Assembly: GCA_013176395.1 (NCBI GenBank)
Contig: JABMLP010000011.1
Location: forward strand, 124,001-188,000
Direction of reading: 5' to 3'
Source of the DNA: Venturia oleaginea
Taxonomy: Eukaryota > Ascomycota > Dothideomycetes > Venturiales > Venturiaceae
Length of the DNA: 64,000 nucleotides
Part shown: positions 33,118 to 44,280 of the stretch, piece after piece
Position numbering within the stretch: position 1 is the first letter of the stretch
Layout: every line of letters begins with the position of its first letter
Made by a program: the position numbers and the translations under genes
Notes under the pieces: model-generated
Databases searched by the model: none
Seen by the model: the letters and a program-made list of their open reading frames with translations, nothing else
Told to the model about the DNA's origin: nothing

Positions 33118-35426
33118 ATGGCACCGCAAGAATTCACCGAGACTCCTCCCCAGAACAGCACGCCAAACAACGAAGTCGCCATGTCGGGCTCTACACCACT
33201 TCCCGCCTCAAGTTTGGTGGGCTCAGCCGCCTCGTCCGGACCAACTAATCAACAAATATTTGACCTGCTGTTAACTTTGCAGCAAAACAATGCAAAGCTT
33301 GAGGCAAGACTCAACGACATGGAGCAGGCCAAGAGTCCTGGCTTTGAGGTTGTGACGCAGAAAGATTGGCAGAATTCCGATGACAGCTCGTCTGCATTCA
33401 TCGGGGCCATCGACCAAGGCACCACCAGCTCACGTTTCTTGATCTTCAACACGCAGGGAGAGCCAATTGCCCAGCATCAGATGGAGTTCAAGCAGAATTA
33501 TCCAAATTCAGGGTACGTGTACTCCTTTTGCTCCTTCATCGTTAGCAACCGCTTCACCCCTGTTCGTCACTCAACTCAGCTATACAACTATGTCAGCAGA
33601 TTTTGACCGGGGGCAGTTGCGCAGTGGGTCCCTACAACTTCCTAATACGGTAGCTAGCACTGAGGGCTCCACTGAAACCACCTCGTCATTCGACTGAGCT
33701 ATTGATTTCAGTGGAGCCGGCGTCTTATAGTCCCTAAGGAGCTCCCTGGCGGAATACCTAACTAGGCTAGGCTAGGCCTACTGCCGTCTCCACTGGGTGA
33801 ACTGCCAACCCAAGCGAAATTAGGCTCGATACGGCAGTTGTTGACCGCGAAATCCTTGATAGCTGCTAACTTTGTCCCTCAGATGGCACGAACATGACCC
33901 TTACGAGCTGGTCTCCTCTGTAACTGGATGCATCGAAGAAGCTGTCAAACTTTTTGTCCAAAAAGGTTTCTCGCCCAGCCAGATCAAGGCAGTTGGCATT
34001 ACAAACCAACGTGAGACTACCGTAGTCTGGGATAGTGAGACCGGCGAGCCTCTTTACAATGCGTGAGAATCCATCACCTCCTACATCTCATCGAAGCCGA
34101 AGCCGAAGCCGAGAATGAGTAGTCGATTTGGAAATCATCATTGCTAACTACATCTCAGCATCGTGTGGACCGACACCCGTTCTCAATCAATTGTGAGAGA
34201 ACTCAAAGCACGTGCCGGTGCCGACGGACTCCAAGCTCTCTGCGGCCTCCCACTTTCGACTTATCCGTCTGTTACCAAGCTTCTCTGGATGTTAGAACAC
34301 GTCCCCAAAGTCAAAGCCGCGTACGATAACGGAACTCTTGCCTTTGGAACAGTCGACGCATGGCTAGTTTACAAGCTGAATGGTGGTCCAGCCAAGAATG
34401 TCTTTGTTTCTGATCCATCCAACGCTTCCCGTACTATGTTCATGAATCTCGAAACACTAGACTACGACAACACCTTGATTGACTTCTTCAAACTTGACCG
34501 GACCAAGATTCACTTGCCCAAAATTGTTCGATCTTCCGACAAGGAGGTCTACGGTGCTCTTACGACTGGTGCGCTTGCAGGCACAAAGATCATGGGCTGT
34601 CTTGGTGACCAATCTGCCGCCCTTGTAGGCCAGAAGGGTTTCGACCCAGGGAGTGCAAAGAACACTTACGGAACCGGTTGCTTTTTGCTCTACAATGTGA
34701 GAGAGAAGCCAGTAATCAGCACTCACGGTCTTTTGGCAACAGTCGCATATTACTTCGAAGGCAAGCCTATCTACGCATTAGAGGGCTCCATCGCTGTTGC
34801 CGGTTCCGTGATCAAATTCCTAATGAACAATTTCGGCTTCATGGAATCCTCAGAAAAGATCAACGAACTCGCAGAATCAGTCGAGGACAATGGCGGTGTC
34901 GTGTTCGTCACTGGTTTCAGTGGACTGTTTGCTCCATACTGGATCGATGACGTCCGAGGCACAATTCGTAAGTCGACCAATCTTCCATCATTACCTACGC
35001 TCCTGAGCTGACCCGATTGTAGTCGGCATAACACAATACACGCAAAAAGGGCACATCGCCCGGGCCGCCATGGAAGCAACATGCTATCAAACAAAAGCGA
35101 TCCTCGAAGCCATGGAAAAAGACAGCGGGAAAGCCCTCCAACGGCTCGCCGTAGACGGGGGCATGTCCAACTCGGAACTCTGCATGCAAACTCAGTGCGA
35201 CCTCATCTCCATCCCTGTCGATCGCCCCAAGATGCGCGAGACCACTGCGCTCGGAGCCGCTTTTGCTGCTGGACTGGCATGCGGTGTGTGGAAAGACTTT
35301 GACGAGTTGAAGAAGATTAATACTGTGGGTGGAGCAGTGTTTGAACCAAAGATGGCCAGGGAAGAGTCGAAAAAGATGTTTGATAGGTGGGAGAAGGCCG
35401 TATATACTTGTACCGGGTTTGTTTAG
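33118..35426 (+). CDS. glycerol kinase (FGGY family)
   Basis: Exons 33118-33512, 33883-34062, 34159-34967 and 35023-35426 (595 aa). The first intron is 370 nt and carries a fold-back repeat; the others are 96 and 55 nt. It phosphorylates glycerol with ATP to glycerol-3-phosphate. FGGY features: FIGAIDQGTTSSRFLIFN (ATP/phosphate loop), ITNQRETTVVWD, IVWTDTRS, the central GALAGTKIMGCLGDQSAALV, YGTGCFLLYN and the C-terminal VDGGMSNSELCMQ. About 95 residues precede the kinase domain, including a possible short coiled coil (IFDLLLTLQQNNAKLEARLN); usual fungal kinases start near the QGTTS loop. An internal Met at 33181 is an alternative start. Paired divergently with an aquaglyceroporin, which together suggest a glycerol uptake and use unit. 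Confidence 0.92.
33612..33806. repeat. fold-back (nested inverted repeat) sequence inside intron 1 of glycerol kinase
   Basis: Outer arms 33612-33627 and 33790-33806 match as inverted copies with one extra base and two mismatches (GGCAGTT...CAGTGG). Inner arms 33665-33677 and 33706-33718 are a perfect 13-bp inverted repeat. The intron is 370 nt, several times the local norm, so a small insertion is likely. No TA or other target duplication is certain, and no ORF is present. Confidence 0.5.
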
Positions 35427-35680
35427 TCGGTTCTCCTTATGTTCTGCCGCTGCGTGGAGAATGGTGATGATGTCGCGTTTTGTTTTGGAGTTGATGGGAT
35501 GATGACGATGACGATGATGACAATACGAGCAAGCTGAGGTCCGGGCAATGTTACCGTTATCCAATTGTGGCTGGGGTCCTTCTTGACGACTTGGTCGTCC
35601 AGACAATGCACTTGCCACCATTACGACCCGCATCTCCCATCCTGTTGGCCTCTAGCAATCCACATCCACCATCACCAGTA

Positions 35681-36099
35681 ATGGTGCAATATGCTGCTCC
35701 AAACCACCATTCACCCCACTATTGGGTCGCTTACCACCACCAAGCGAAACCGCTCGCCCTCTCTACGACGGATTCCGAGGCCCCGCTTCCGTCAGCGAAC
35801 CTAGTACATTCAGTATCATCTTCGCGCTCGGGATTTTCAAGTTGATTCTTTGGCTAATTCAACTCACAGGCGCTTTGAAAGACTGCTATACTCCCGGCAT
35901 TGGGTGGACCACACATGGAGATCGTAAGAACTGTCGTTTGCCGACTGCGAAGTCGACGTCCATAGTCGCTTCTGGTGAGTCGAAGAAGGCTAGGAAGACT
36001 AAGTCTCCTGTGAGTGGTGGGGATAGGGTTGGGATTGGATGTTTCGCTTCTGTGCAATGGGTTGTGTTTTGTTTGGCGATGTGGGCGTTGTTTGAATGA
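35681..36099 (+). CDS. hypothetical small membrane-type ORF
   Basis: From about 35722 the frame to 36099 encodes two hydrophobic stretches, STFSIIFALGIFKLILWLIQ and GCFASVQWVVFCLAMWALF, separated by a polar loop rich in Lys. It has no ATG in frame at its 5' end. An ATG at 35681 is in another frame (reading MVQYAAPNHHSPHYWVAYHH), so an intron or frameshift would be needed to join them. No family recognised. It may be a genuine two-pass small protein or a fortuitous frame. Confidence 0.25.
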
Positions 36100-36578
36100 A
36101 GTAGGATCATGGCTGGATTGCTTCCATGATAGGGAGGGAGTGGTACTTGGATGATGAGGCATGGCCTTTATGATTCCTTGGCCTATACTTTTATATGGCA
36201 GCTAAGGAATAGCTATCTTTCCAATGAACAACGATATTGCTACGTTTCTGGAAATTCTCGACGCTGACGTTGCCAGAAAACGATCGATATTGATCTCCAC
36301 TTGGAGATGTTGCATCGCTGGTTGTGATTTGGTTACTCCATTTCTCAGACCGCCCGACGTTCAATCTAGTGTTTGTGCGATTTTGATAGGAAGTAGAATG
36401 TGGGACGAGCAAGACGGGTCCGCACACCATTCCTTACCTCAACTATGACAAAATTCAAGGGCCGAGCAGCTATTCAAACGCCGACGAATACGAATGGCTG
36501 CCTACTCCCTGCTCTTCCATTTCCACCTCCCCTCCACCATTCTCAATCCCTTGCCACGCACCCAACCCTCACTCGCGT
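36100..36578. other. short intergenic, nothing recognised
   Basis: Only short ORFs without support. It forms the 3' flank of the FAD oxidoreductase on the minus strand. Confidence 0.4.
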
Positions 36579-38761
36579 CTACAAACGTAACTCATCATCA
36601 TCCCCGTCCCCAGGCTCCGCCACTTCCCACCCCGCTTTTTGACAAAGCCCGCCATCCATCTGCTCCTCCCATTGGTCGCTCCCAACACAGTTCCTACAGT
36701 ACAGTAGACCGCCTGGATCGTAGAGGCCCTTGACTGCGAGGAGTTGGTCGTAGTTTGGGCCAAAGGTCGTTGCTTTCCAATTCGGATCGTTGACGTCGCA
36801 CTGAATGGGAGAGAGGAGTTAATGAAATAGCGGGAAAGGGTGGTTGAGGAACAGTTTGGGAGGACAAGAACGAAGGGCGATTTGCAAAGACGAACAGAAT
36901 TCCATGAAAGAAACATGTGTCGCTCGGTGATTTGAAGAAAGGAGTGTTTACATACCTCATTAAAATAGGCCCCACTATCCGGGCCTATATCCTTCAACGC
37001 CTGATTCTTCGTGAACGTCATTTTCCTTGCATTCGCTTCTTGTATCTCCGGGCCTGAGCCGTCGGGGACGGGTTCAAAGGGGACAAGATTCATAACGCAG
37101 GCGTTCCAGGCCAGGTTGAGGGCGATGGGTATGTTGGGGCTGGTGTTGGGACAGGAGAAGTGGCCGGTGATGTGCATGCCCTGGGAGATCGGGGTCAGTT
37201 TGGATCTTTTATAGGAAGGGGAGAAGTGGGTAGGGGAGCGTGAAAAGGGGGAGAAGAGGAGGAGGGCAGAAGGAAAGAGAGGTGACTTACAGCAGGCCCG
37301 TCCATCGTTGGTCCAACGATTTCCAACGTCCTTGCTAGTCGCGAGACATCTATCAATGCGCTTCTCGGCATCAGCCAGCCGCCCATAGCTCCACTCATCG
37401 TCGCTACTGGCTCCGCGCCAGGAGAAATCAAAAATTGTTGGTAAAATGTAGGAGCAGAAGCAACACGACTGAAATAACTTAGTGTCGAATTACCCTCCGT
37501 AGTAAGTGCATTGCGAATCGGTTGGATTAGTGCTTCCATCGTCTCGGCAGATTTATCGAAGAGATAGAAGCCCCAATTCAGACTCAAGGCTGGACCATCG
37601 GGTGTGACGAGTTTTCGAAAACCAAAGTGGCCTTGAAGTCCTGCGTCTTTGAGGGCGGGGAATTGGGAGAGGATCCATGCTGCTGTGTTGTAGAATTCTT
37701 TTTGGTACTGCATACCTTTGGTGCTGAGGGCGAAGGTGTGGTGGGTTGTTCGAGGGGAGGGATAGGCCTTCATAGTCGAACTTACGACGATACCGAATGT
37801 TCCACCTCCACCACCTCTTAGCGCGTAGAAGAGATCGGGATAGTGACAGTCGTTTGTGACCACGACTTTACCAGAGGGTAGTACTACCGTTGCTTGGAGG
37901 AGATTATGGGCACCCATGCCGTAAGTCGAACTGAGCGGTCCATGTCCTCCACCCTGAGACCATCCCATCACCCCTACAGTAGGGTCGGCACCACCGACCA
38001 TTGTCATTCCATACTTTTCCAACGCTGCATACATTTCGCCAACTTGGACACCAGCCCCCAAGGTCGCAGCCGTGTGCAATGAGCTGGTAGGACACTTCTC
38101 AACCTGGAAATTCTCATGATACGTGATGTTCTTGAGATGATGCGTCCAGATGCTCAAGGCACCATAGCCAGTACTTCGTCCCAGATAATCGTGCCCTGTA
38201 TTCTTGATCACCAACCTCAAATTTCTCCATTTGGCAAAACGTACGGCGGTCACGATATCGGCTACGGAAGTGGCATTGACGACATATTGTGCGTAGTGTC
38301 CCTGCTGGCATCCTCTTACTCCTGCCTCTGAGTCGCCAGTAATACTTGTGCCATTTTCATAGATGGGTGGGCAACTGGGTACGCCACTGGTATTGCCGCT
38401 CCAGCCCGGAGAGTCGAGCGAGATCGGATCTGACGCATGAAAAGTCGATGAAAACCATTCTGAGCGCACTTTCTGGCAAAGAGTCGTGTTATGGTTTGCT
38501 TGATCGGGGTAGCAGACTGAAGCTGGAGGCGAAGGATGAAGAAGATGTCCTGATATCGTTGCGTTAAAATGAGCCCAGTCGGTGGTTGAAGGCCAACAAG
38601 AGGAGCTTGGACGCTAGCATGGTGATCAGTTTCGAAGTCGTTTTGAAGTCGTTTTCGAGGAGCGAGAGAAGAAAACATACACATTTGCAAAATAAATCCT
38701 GCGCCGAACCAGACGACGCGGTTGACAGGAACGCCACGAAACAAAAAAGTACAGATCGCAT
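36579..38761 (-). CDS. secreted FAD-linked oxidoreductase (berberine-bridge-enzyme type)
   Basis: Four exons on minus: 38761-38681, 38472-37291, 37180-36956 and 36800-36579 (569 aa), introns GTATGT, GTAAGT and GTATGT. The N-terminus is a signal peptide (MRSVLFCFVAFLSTASSGSA). The PCMH FAD domain includes VIKNTGHDYLGRSTGYGALS, in which the His is the usual covalent flavin ligand, and DPTVGVMGWSQGGGHGPLSS. The C-terminus holds the BBE segment DVNDPNWKATTFGPNYDQLL and YDPGGLLYCRNC. The family oxidises sugars, alkaloids or other secondary metabolites outside the cell; the substrate is unknown. At the site where bicovalent enzymes carry a second ligand Cys, the residue is Asp (GGADPTVG), so only single covalent attachment is expected. 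Confidence 0.87.
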
Positions 38762-39817
38762 GATTAAAGATGGCGCTCAGGTCTGCACAATGTCCAGCAA
38801 CATCATTATACAAACAAATCTGCTTCCAAATCCTGCGACCTGGTTTGAAAGCAAGAGATCCGGAGCGATATTGCGATTCTCTGCCTCATGTTCCAGCCCT
38901 GCAGATGATCCAGTAACAGACCAGGTGAGGCTTGGCTTCCGTGTGGGAAGATACTGCGAACAAGGGAATTATTGGTCTGGAGAAACTGAATAGATACAGA
39001 CTCTGTGCGAATTGATGCCTATGAGGTGGAGTTGTGATTGGCCAATTACGAACTCGCCAGATCAGAGATGTCTGCCCTAACCATTGCGACTCTATTAGTA
39101 AGACACCATCGAACAATTTTTCACGTTGGTCTCAGATTGATGAGTATAGAGGGAACAAGAGGAAATGCTCTGCTAAAGCCGCTAAAGTACAAGTCAACCG
39201 ATGGAAAATGGTCATTGCTCGCGGAATCTACTTGGCTGATTCGCCTTGCTCAGCCTCGCCATTGTAGCTGACTCGTTAGCGGATATCCAGGGTCTAGGAG
39301 AAGGAGACGAGAGCAACTTATCTCATACCAAGGGCATCAAGAACCCCCTTCGCTTCACATCCCTCCCGCCATTATTATCCGCCTCTTTCACTCGCCACAT
39401 TTATTCGAAATACGTTCCGCACATGCTCTGGTCACGTGTGTTGGCTTTAGCCTCGCTTAAAGATCAGAACCATCGGCACGGCACAAATTATCATTTCAGA
39501 CAATGACATTGTGCTGAAGCTAGATTATGCGACTTACCGTGGTTACCATAAGGATCGAAGAGTTCGCCGGGTGCAAAGATAAGGGACTAGCTTGCTTGAG
39601 AGGGCTGGGTGACGAGACAATGAGAAAGTTCAGCGTCTTTGCATTCGGGTAATAGACATTGCGATCCAGGATGAGATTCTGTGACTGACGGTATCTATGT
39701 GGTTAACACACCGACGATCGATCTTGCTAAGGGTAGGTTATTTACTCCAATTTTGCCATGCGCATTACCTAACTTCGTATGGTCGATTACAATGAATGAC
39801 TTCGATCGTATCCGGTA
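38762..39817. other. intergenic, possible decayed 5' part of the esterase remnant
   Basis: No supported gene. Around 39690-39740 a frame reads LYVVNTPTIDLAK, which might be esterase-like remains, but no consensus splice sites tie it to the downstream ORF. Confidence 0.35.
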
Positions 39818-40471
39818 TTGCCATTAACGAGGCTGGAGGAAGGTGGTTTGTTGATCAGTCCATCAACAACTCAGCTAGCTCAGATGAATACGCTCGTTCT
39901 GGTTTTGGGAACAGGACAAGCCCCGCACTCCCAAAGCTCGTTAATTACTTGCAAGAACCAATATCCAGCTGTTGAAAAAGTCGGCTCTCCGTTCAAAACC
40001 ACAAGCGAGCGTGTAGCCCGATACGCAGCCGACGTGGGCTTCAATTGTTACCACCGAGCATTGGCCCAGGCATACCCAACTTCGACCAACACGTATCAGA
40101 CTTCGTTCTGGGGCGGAACACACTATATGAATCAGTTTCCAAGCTTCTTTGACCCCAATAGAATAGGGATAAAGCTCATTTTGGAGTCAACGACCAAAGA
40201 CATAACGTCACTTCGGACGTCTCAAGGCCATCTCGTGTCCGAAATCGTCACAGGCGGACCCAACACGCTTCGCAACAAGGACAAGACCATTGAGGGGCCA
40301 GTCACCGTCGGGTACAATAGTATGGCGCTTAACGGCGTTCCCCATTTCACAAGTCCGACAGGGTCTGGTGGCTTTTCTCTCATTATTGGTAAAAGATTGG
40401 TGAAAGAGAGGTGTGACATCTGGAACGAGGTGTGGACAAAAATTGTTAAAAGTATAATAAGCCCACAGTGA
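39818..40471 (+). pseudogene. carboxylesterase type B C-terminal remnant
   Basis: An open frame without an ATG (first codon TTG) encodes a stretch resembling the C-terminal part of type B carboxylesterases/lipases: SERVARYAADVGFNCYHRAL, then YQTSFWGGTHYMNQFPSFFD where the active-site His region belongs, and the end KERCDIWNEVWTKIV. The N-terminal two thirds, including the oxyanion hole and the Ser nucleophile elbow, are absent. I read it as a truncated relic. It could be the last exon of a gene whose 5' part is unrecognisable, but no acceptor or donor supports this. Confidence 0.45.
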
Positions 40472-40559
40472 TGCGAAATGTTCCTCGTACGTGGACTGTA
40501 CTCCATGACGACCATGAATTGTTCGAGCAGTAGCTTGTCTACGATGGAATGTCCGTTGT

Positions 40560-41414
40560 TCACCCAATCATGCTCTTCTTTCTGCCTCTCAGCCTAACAT
40601 CTTCCAATCTCTTCAAGACAATATTCGCCCCCTTGAAGCTCTCGGCGTATGCCTTCAACACTTCTAGGAACAAATCGCTGGCTTGTGGGTGCGTGCTGCC
40701 AAATGCTCGCTCCAAAACATATAGATCCACTGCACGATCTTCGTCTTGCACAGTCTGTACTGCAAGACCAAAGTCGATCAACATGATCTGCCCTTGCAGA
40801 ATTGTCGGGTCGAAAAGTTGTGGGATGTGCTGGGAGGCAGGAGGATTCTTCAACGAAGTCGTGTCCGGTATGACTGGCGCCTTGATTTTGAACTCATCTC
40901 CAGAAGTGTTCAAAGGCAGTTTGACCATCAAGTTACTCGTTGTCAAATCGCCATGAGTGACACCAACCTCATGCATCCTCCCCACAACCCGACCAATCTT
41001 CCGCATAAGCACCAGCACAACCTCATTCCCCTCATCTTGACTCTTTCCCTCAGCCTCTTGCGCCCTGAACCACCAATCCAGCACTGCCCTTACACTGCCA
41101 CCATTGATCCATTCCATACCCAACCACCCCTCCTCCCAGCTCATACCCATAATAGCAGGTACCCCGACACCCTCTTTTCGCAATCTCATCATGACTCTCG
41201 CCTCCGCCAGGATTCGGCCACGCGTGAGTTTGGCATCGAGAGCAGGGTGGCGGTAGGACTTCTTTGGGCGGAATTTCAGCGCGATTTTTGTGGTGGGGGT
41301 GAGGAAGTGGGTTTTGTAGATTAGGGCTTCGGCGCCTTGGGTGATGAGGGAGAGTTCATGAGGCAGATTCGAGGAGAAAGGAGCTGGCGGGACGTGTGTG
41401 GTCGTTGTCGCCAT
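40560..41414 (-). CDS. BUD32: Bud32/PRPK-like atypical kinase of the KEOPS (EKC) complex
   Basis: Single exon, 284 aa, from ATG at 41414. Motifs of the piD261/Bud32 family: EALIYKTHFL, the FRPKKSYRHPALDAKLTRGR block, MEWINGGSVRAVL, catalytic THGDLTTSNLMV, metal-binding LIDFGLAVQTVQDEDRAVDL and the C-terminal RLRGRKKSMIG. Bud32 is a subunit of KEOPS/EKC, which makes the t6A modification of ANN-decoding tRNAs with Kae1, and has also been linked to telomeres and transcription. The insert around residues 180-210 is longer than in the minimal archaeal form. It is in the nucleus and cytosol in yeast. Confidence 0.92.
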   Translation of the reverse strand: MATTTTHVPPAPFSSNLPHELSLITQGAEALIYKTHFLTPTTKIALKFRPKKSYRHPALDAKLTRGRILAEARVMMRLRKEGVGVPAIMGMSWEEGWLGMEWINGGSVRAVLDWWFRAQEAEGKSQDEGNEVVLVLMRKIGRVVGRMHEVGVTHGDLTTSNLMVKLPLNTSGDEFKIKAPVIPDTTSLKNPPASQHIPQLFDPTILQGQIMLIDFGLAVQTVQDEDRAVDLYVLERAFGSTHPQASDLFLEVLKAYAESFKGANIVLKRLEDVRLRGRKKSMIG

Positions 41415-41964
41415 CTGGAATTGCGCTTGTGCTTAGACGACTGGTGGGGAAAGCGAGTTTGGAGTGGCAGTGAGACACATTTTACTAGCTCCGGGTCATT
41501 CTCGGGGAGACTAAGTTTGGCCTAGTTCTTGGCAGCTTCCAGCCTTAGCCCCAAACAGGTAATAGCCATGAAGGATCTCATTCTGGAGAAGATGAAGCTG
41601 AGCAAGATGCCGGGAAAGAGCCGTGAGATGTGTGGTGATGAATGAGAGGATGGGATCGATAGAGCGAGTGATAGAACCATTGCATATTCCCTGGTTTCAT
41701 CTTATACGATTGGAGATGAAGTTGTGGCAGCGACCTGTTCCTTGATGCAATTCTGGTATTATTTTGTGGCGTTTTGTTGTCACCAATGGCCTTGGAGGAG
41801 GTAGCATCATGCAGGTCATGGCATTGTGTCGTGTGGCGGGCGGGCGGTTGAATGAGATGAATACTCCAGATGGTTGTCTCATACTCGTTGTTCATCTCTT
41901 ACAACTTACCTGGAATGTAAACAGCAACGAAAATACATTCTGTGAATAATATAGAAAGGTTGAG

Positions 41965-42745
41965 ATGATGGAAAAAATACTACATATGACTGCAAAGCTG
42001 ATACTTACAGTAGCAACCATGAACATGACCAATTCTACCTTCTCGCTTACAACCACTTCCTCCACGCTATCGACAATCACGTCTTCAGAAGCCTCCACCA
42101 GTTCAGCGTCAGAGTTCATAGGAGTCTTTATAGCTGGGACGCCATTATGGTAAGCCAAAGAACTCTCCTTAGAAAGCAAAACTAGATTAGTATAACGACA
42201 GCCTCGTCCTTCCCACAACGCTTTCGGGAACAGTCTACGGCATAGATGGCTTCAAAACTTACCTGGATCCTAACGATAAGCCATACGTGACTGCTATTCA
42301 AAGCAACGGTATCGTGCCAGCGGTTTTGGGTGCAAGCATCTGTCGCGGTATGTCTGGATACTCCTCTACGTCCTTCAACACGGCAACGCTTTCTGGCGCA
42401 ATTCCGCTAGCTCCTACATCTGGCCCTGTTTATCCGACTTCGCTCAGCAACGAGAATGGAGTGTCTGGGGCGACGATAGCTGGGATCGTGGTTGGTGTGC
42501 TTATGGTCCCAGCGCTCGGGTTGTTGGCTATTTGTGTTTTCAAGGAGAAAAGACGAAGAAGAGACCTTGATGAGCCCGTTAACACTGAAAAGCGGTCTCA
42601 ATCTCATGAGACGGATAGAGTAGCGACAAGCCTAGTCAATATCGCAGAGCTTGCGGCTCGGAAGAAAGCAGCAAAAGAAAGGTTGGGGCAGCTCGTGAAG
42701 GGAGAAGCCCAGAAGGCGGAGATGAGAGGGGCGTTGCGTGGCTAA
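41965..42745 (+). CDS. Ser/Thr-rich single-pass membrane protein
   Basis: Exons 41965-42149 and 42202-42745 (242 aa) joined by a 52 nt intron (GTAAGC..CAG), phase correct. The start MMEKILHMTAKLILTVATMN is signal-peptide-like; a later Met at 42019 is possible. A Ser/Thr-rich outer region follows (SLTTTSSTLSTITSSEASTS), then a small extracellular domain with Cys, a transmembrane helix GATIAGIVVGVLMVPALGLL and a basic stop-transfer KEKRRRRD with a charged cytosolic tail. This layout is common to fungal cell-wall sensors and related glycoproteins, but no WSC or Mid2 cysteine pattern is seen, so no function is assigned. It could be O-mannosylated. Confidence 0.6.
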
Positions 42746-43295
42746 ATACATGATGAAGTTAGAGGGGTAGCCGCTGAATTGGTGGGTGCCTCGGCCGACA
42801 AATTCTCTACGACCACGACCATGACATCGACATCCACAACCACCGCACAACCGCCCTGGACGGCCATCCCCCACCCTGTAAATCCCTCTCTAGATCACTG
42901 CAGCTCATAATCAGTCTCTCGTCTCCCTCGTTCACAATCATCCTGTGCGCTTCAGGGCCTGACGGCAGAGTTGGCATTCAATTGACAACGCCAACATCTG
43001 GAGGAGCGAAACGGCAGCAAGAGAAGATCAACGGCATTGTGATGGACAAAAACACAGTACCCAGTGAGAAGCGTCATAAATGTGGACAATCCGCGGCATC
43101 ATGCGTTGCCATTAAAGAGTAGTGAACAAATAGAGCAATGTTATTGCTCGAAACAGCTATTGGATGAACACTGATTCGCGCTTGACTCTATACCAGTTCC
43201 TTTCACATCATTGTCCATGGATTATCAACAAATTCTTCTTATTGCCAACTCAATCTGATTTATCTATAGTCCAACGAACCAAAGCATTGTCAACC
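42746..43295. other. intergenic, short Ser/Thr-rich ORF
   Basis: Near 42825 an ATG opens MTSTSTTTAQPPWTAIPHPV, stopping after 29 codons. It could be remains of a Ser/Thr-rich protein like the upstream gene. Nothing else is supported. Confidence 0.35.
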
Positions 43296-43736
43296 ATGCA
43301 GGAGCAAGCACAAAAATCTCTCACAACAGCTCAACCAGAGGAGCAAGAATTTGGGAACATGCTCTCACCCGGCGAACCATTTCAACACGATCCCGCCGAA
43401 TACCTAAGTAGCGACTCCCCCGAAGGCAAACGGATCATTTGAATTGCATGTGATGGCCCCAGGGTCCTTGTGTACAATGGTATGCCGAGTATCGCTTCCG
43501 AATCTGCCGTTACGCTATCTCTTGAAGCTGCGATGCAAAAGTTGGAGTACGTGACCAATTACGAGGAAAGGGAAAGGGAGGAGGAGCCTCGGGACAAGGC
43601 GATGAGGCGGAAATATGAGGAGGACGCAAGGGTTGGGGTTATTGTGCATGAGAGACGGAACATCAGGGAGAGAAACGATTTTTGGCAGGAAAGGCTGGTA
43701 CTACATTTGAGCATATTTGGTAAGGCTGATTACTGA
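43296..43736 (+). pseudogene. small-protein family member A (in-frame TGA)
   Basis: One frame runs from ATG 43296 to the stop ending at 43736 with a single TGA at 43440-43442. Before it: MQEQAQKSLTTAQPEEQEF and SDSPEGKRII. After it: IACDGPRVLVYNGMPSIASE, then SLEAAMQKLEYVTNYEERER and a charged tail. A CGA to TGA change would explain the stop. The position of the terminal helix (EAAMQKLE) relative to the strand before it parallels the EAW..[MI]D..L helix of the copy at 46135, but similarity is weak. No splice pair removes the TGA in phase. Confidence 0.35.
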
Positions 43737-43787
43737 TGGTGAGATATTGCATGTATAGACCTTGACAAAACCACCTGATATCGTCTG

Positions 43788-44009
43788 ATGAGGGTTGTGG
43801 AAATCGTAGGTGATCAGATTGGGCAGCAAGAAATGGTTGTGAACGTGGAAGACATGGACTTTGAGTTATGGGAAAGGATCGAAGAGATAGCGACGAGTTT
43901 GGGTTCGGCTCGCTACTCTAGGCTGGTCCCTGATCGAAAAGATGTTAAAAAGAAGAAAGTATTCTTGCTAGCAGAAAAGCCGGGAAATAATGCAAATACA
44001 GATGACTGA
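43788..44009 (+). CDS. small unrecognised ORF in the tandem cluster
   Basis: A 73-codon ORF from ATG 43788 (MRVVEIVGDQIGQQEMVVNV, then ELWERIEEIATSLGSARYSR and a Lys-rich stretch). It follows copy A and might be a C-terminal exon of it or an unrelated frame. No family recognised; listed for completeness. Confidence 0.2.
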   Translation: MRVVEIVGDQIGQQEMVVNVEDMDFELWERIEEIATSLGSARYSRLVPDRKDVKKKKVFLLAEKPGNNANTDD

Positions 44010-44280
44010 CTTAGTGGTTGTGTCATCTCAAGATGCCGGACTATCAAAACCTATACTTGCTCAATGGGTGTCGAGTGACAACATTGGAGCAGTGTTGCAG
44101 ACGTTTCCTTTGAATTCCATGCACAATTCAACTTCTTCTATGACTCTTTCACAGTCGCTCGCCTTCAATAATCTCTCCATCTACGGTCTAGACTACCAAA
44201 AGCATCACCTAAAATATAGGACTCCCATTCCTGATATATTGTTCTGATAGCTAAATAATTACGTAGCATCAAAGACCACG

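Noticed and set aside
34995..35633. Minus-strand ORF of 212 codons
   Set aside because: It is antisense to the last exon of glycerol kinase and has no domain.
36300..36640. ORFs on plus near the end of the FAD oxidoreductase
   Set aside because: They overlap the last exon and its flank in antisense; no features.
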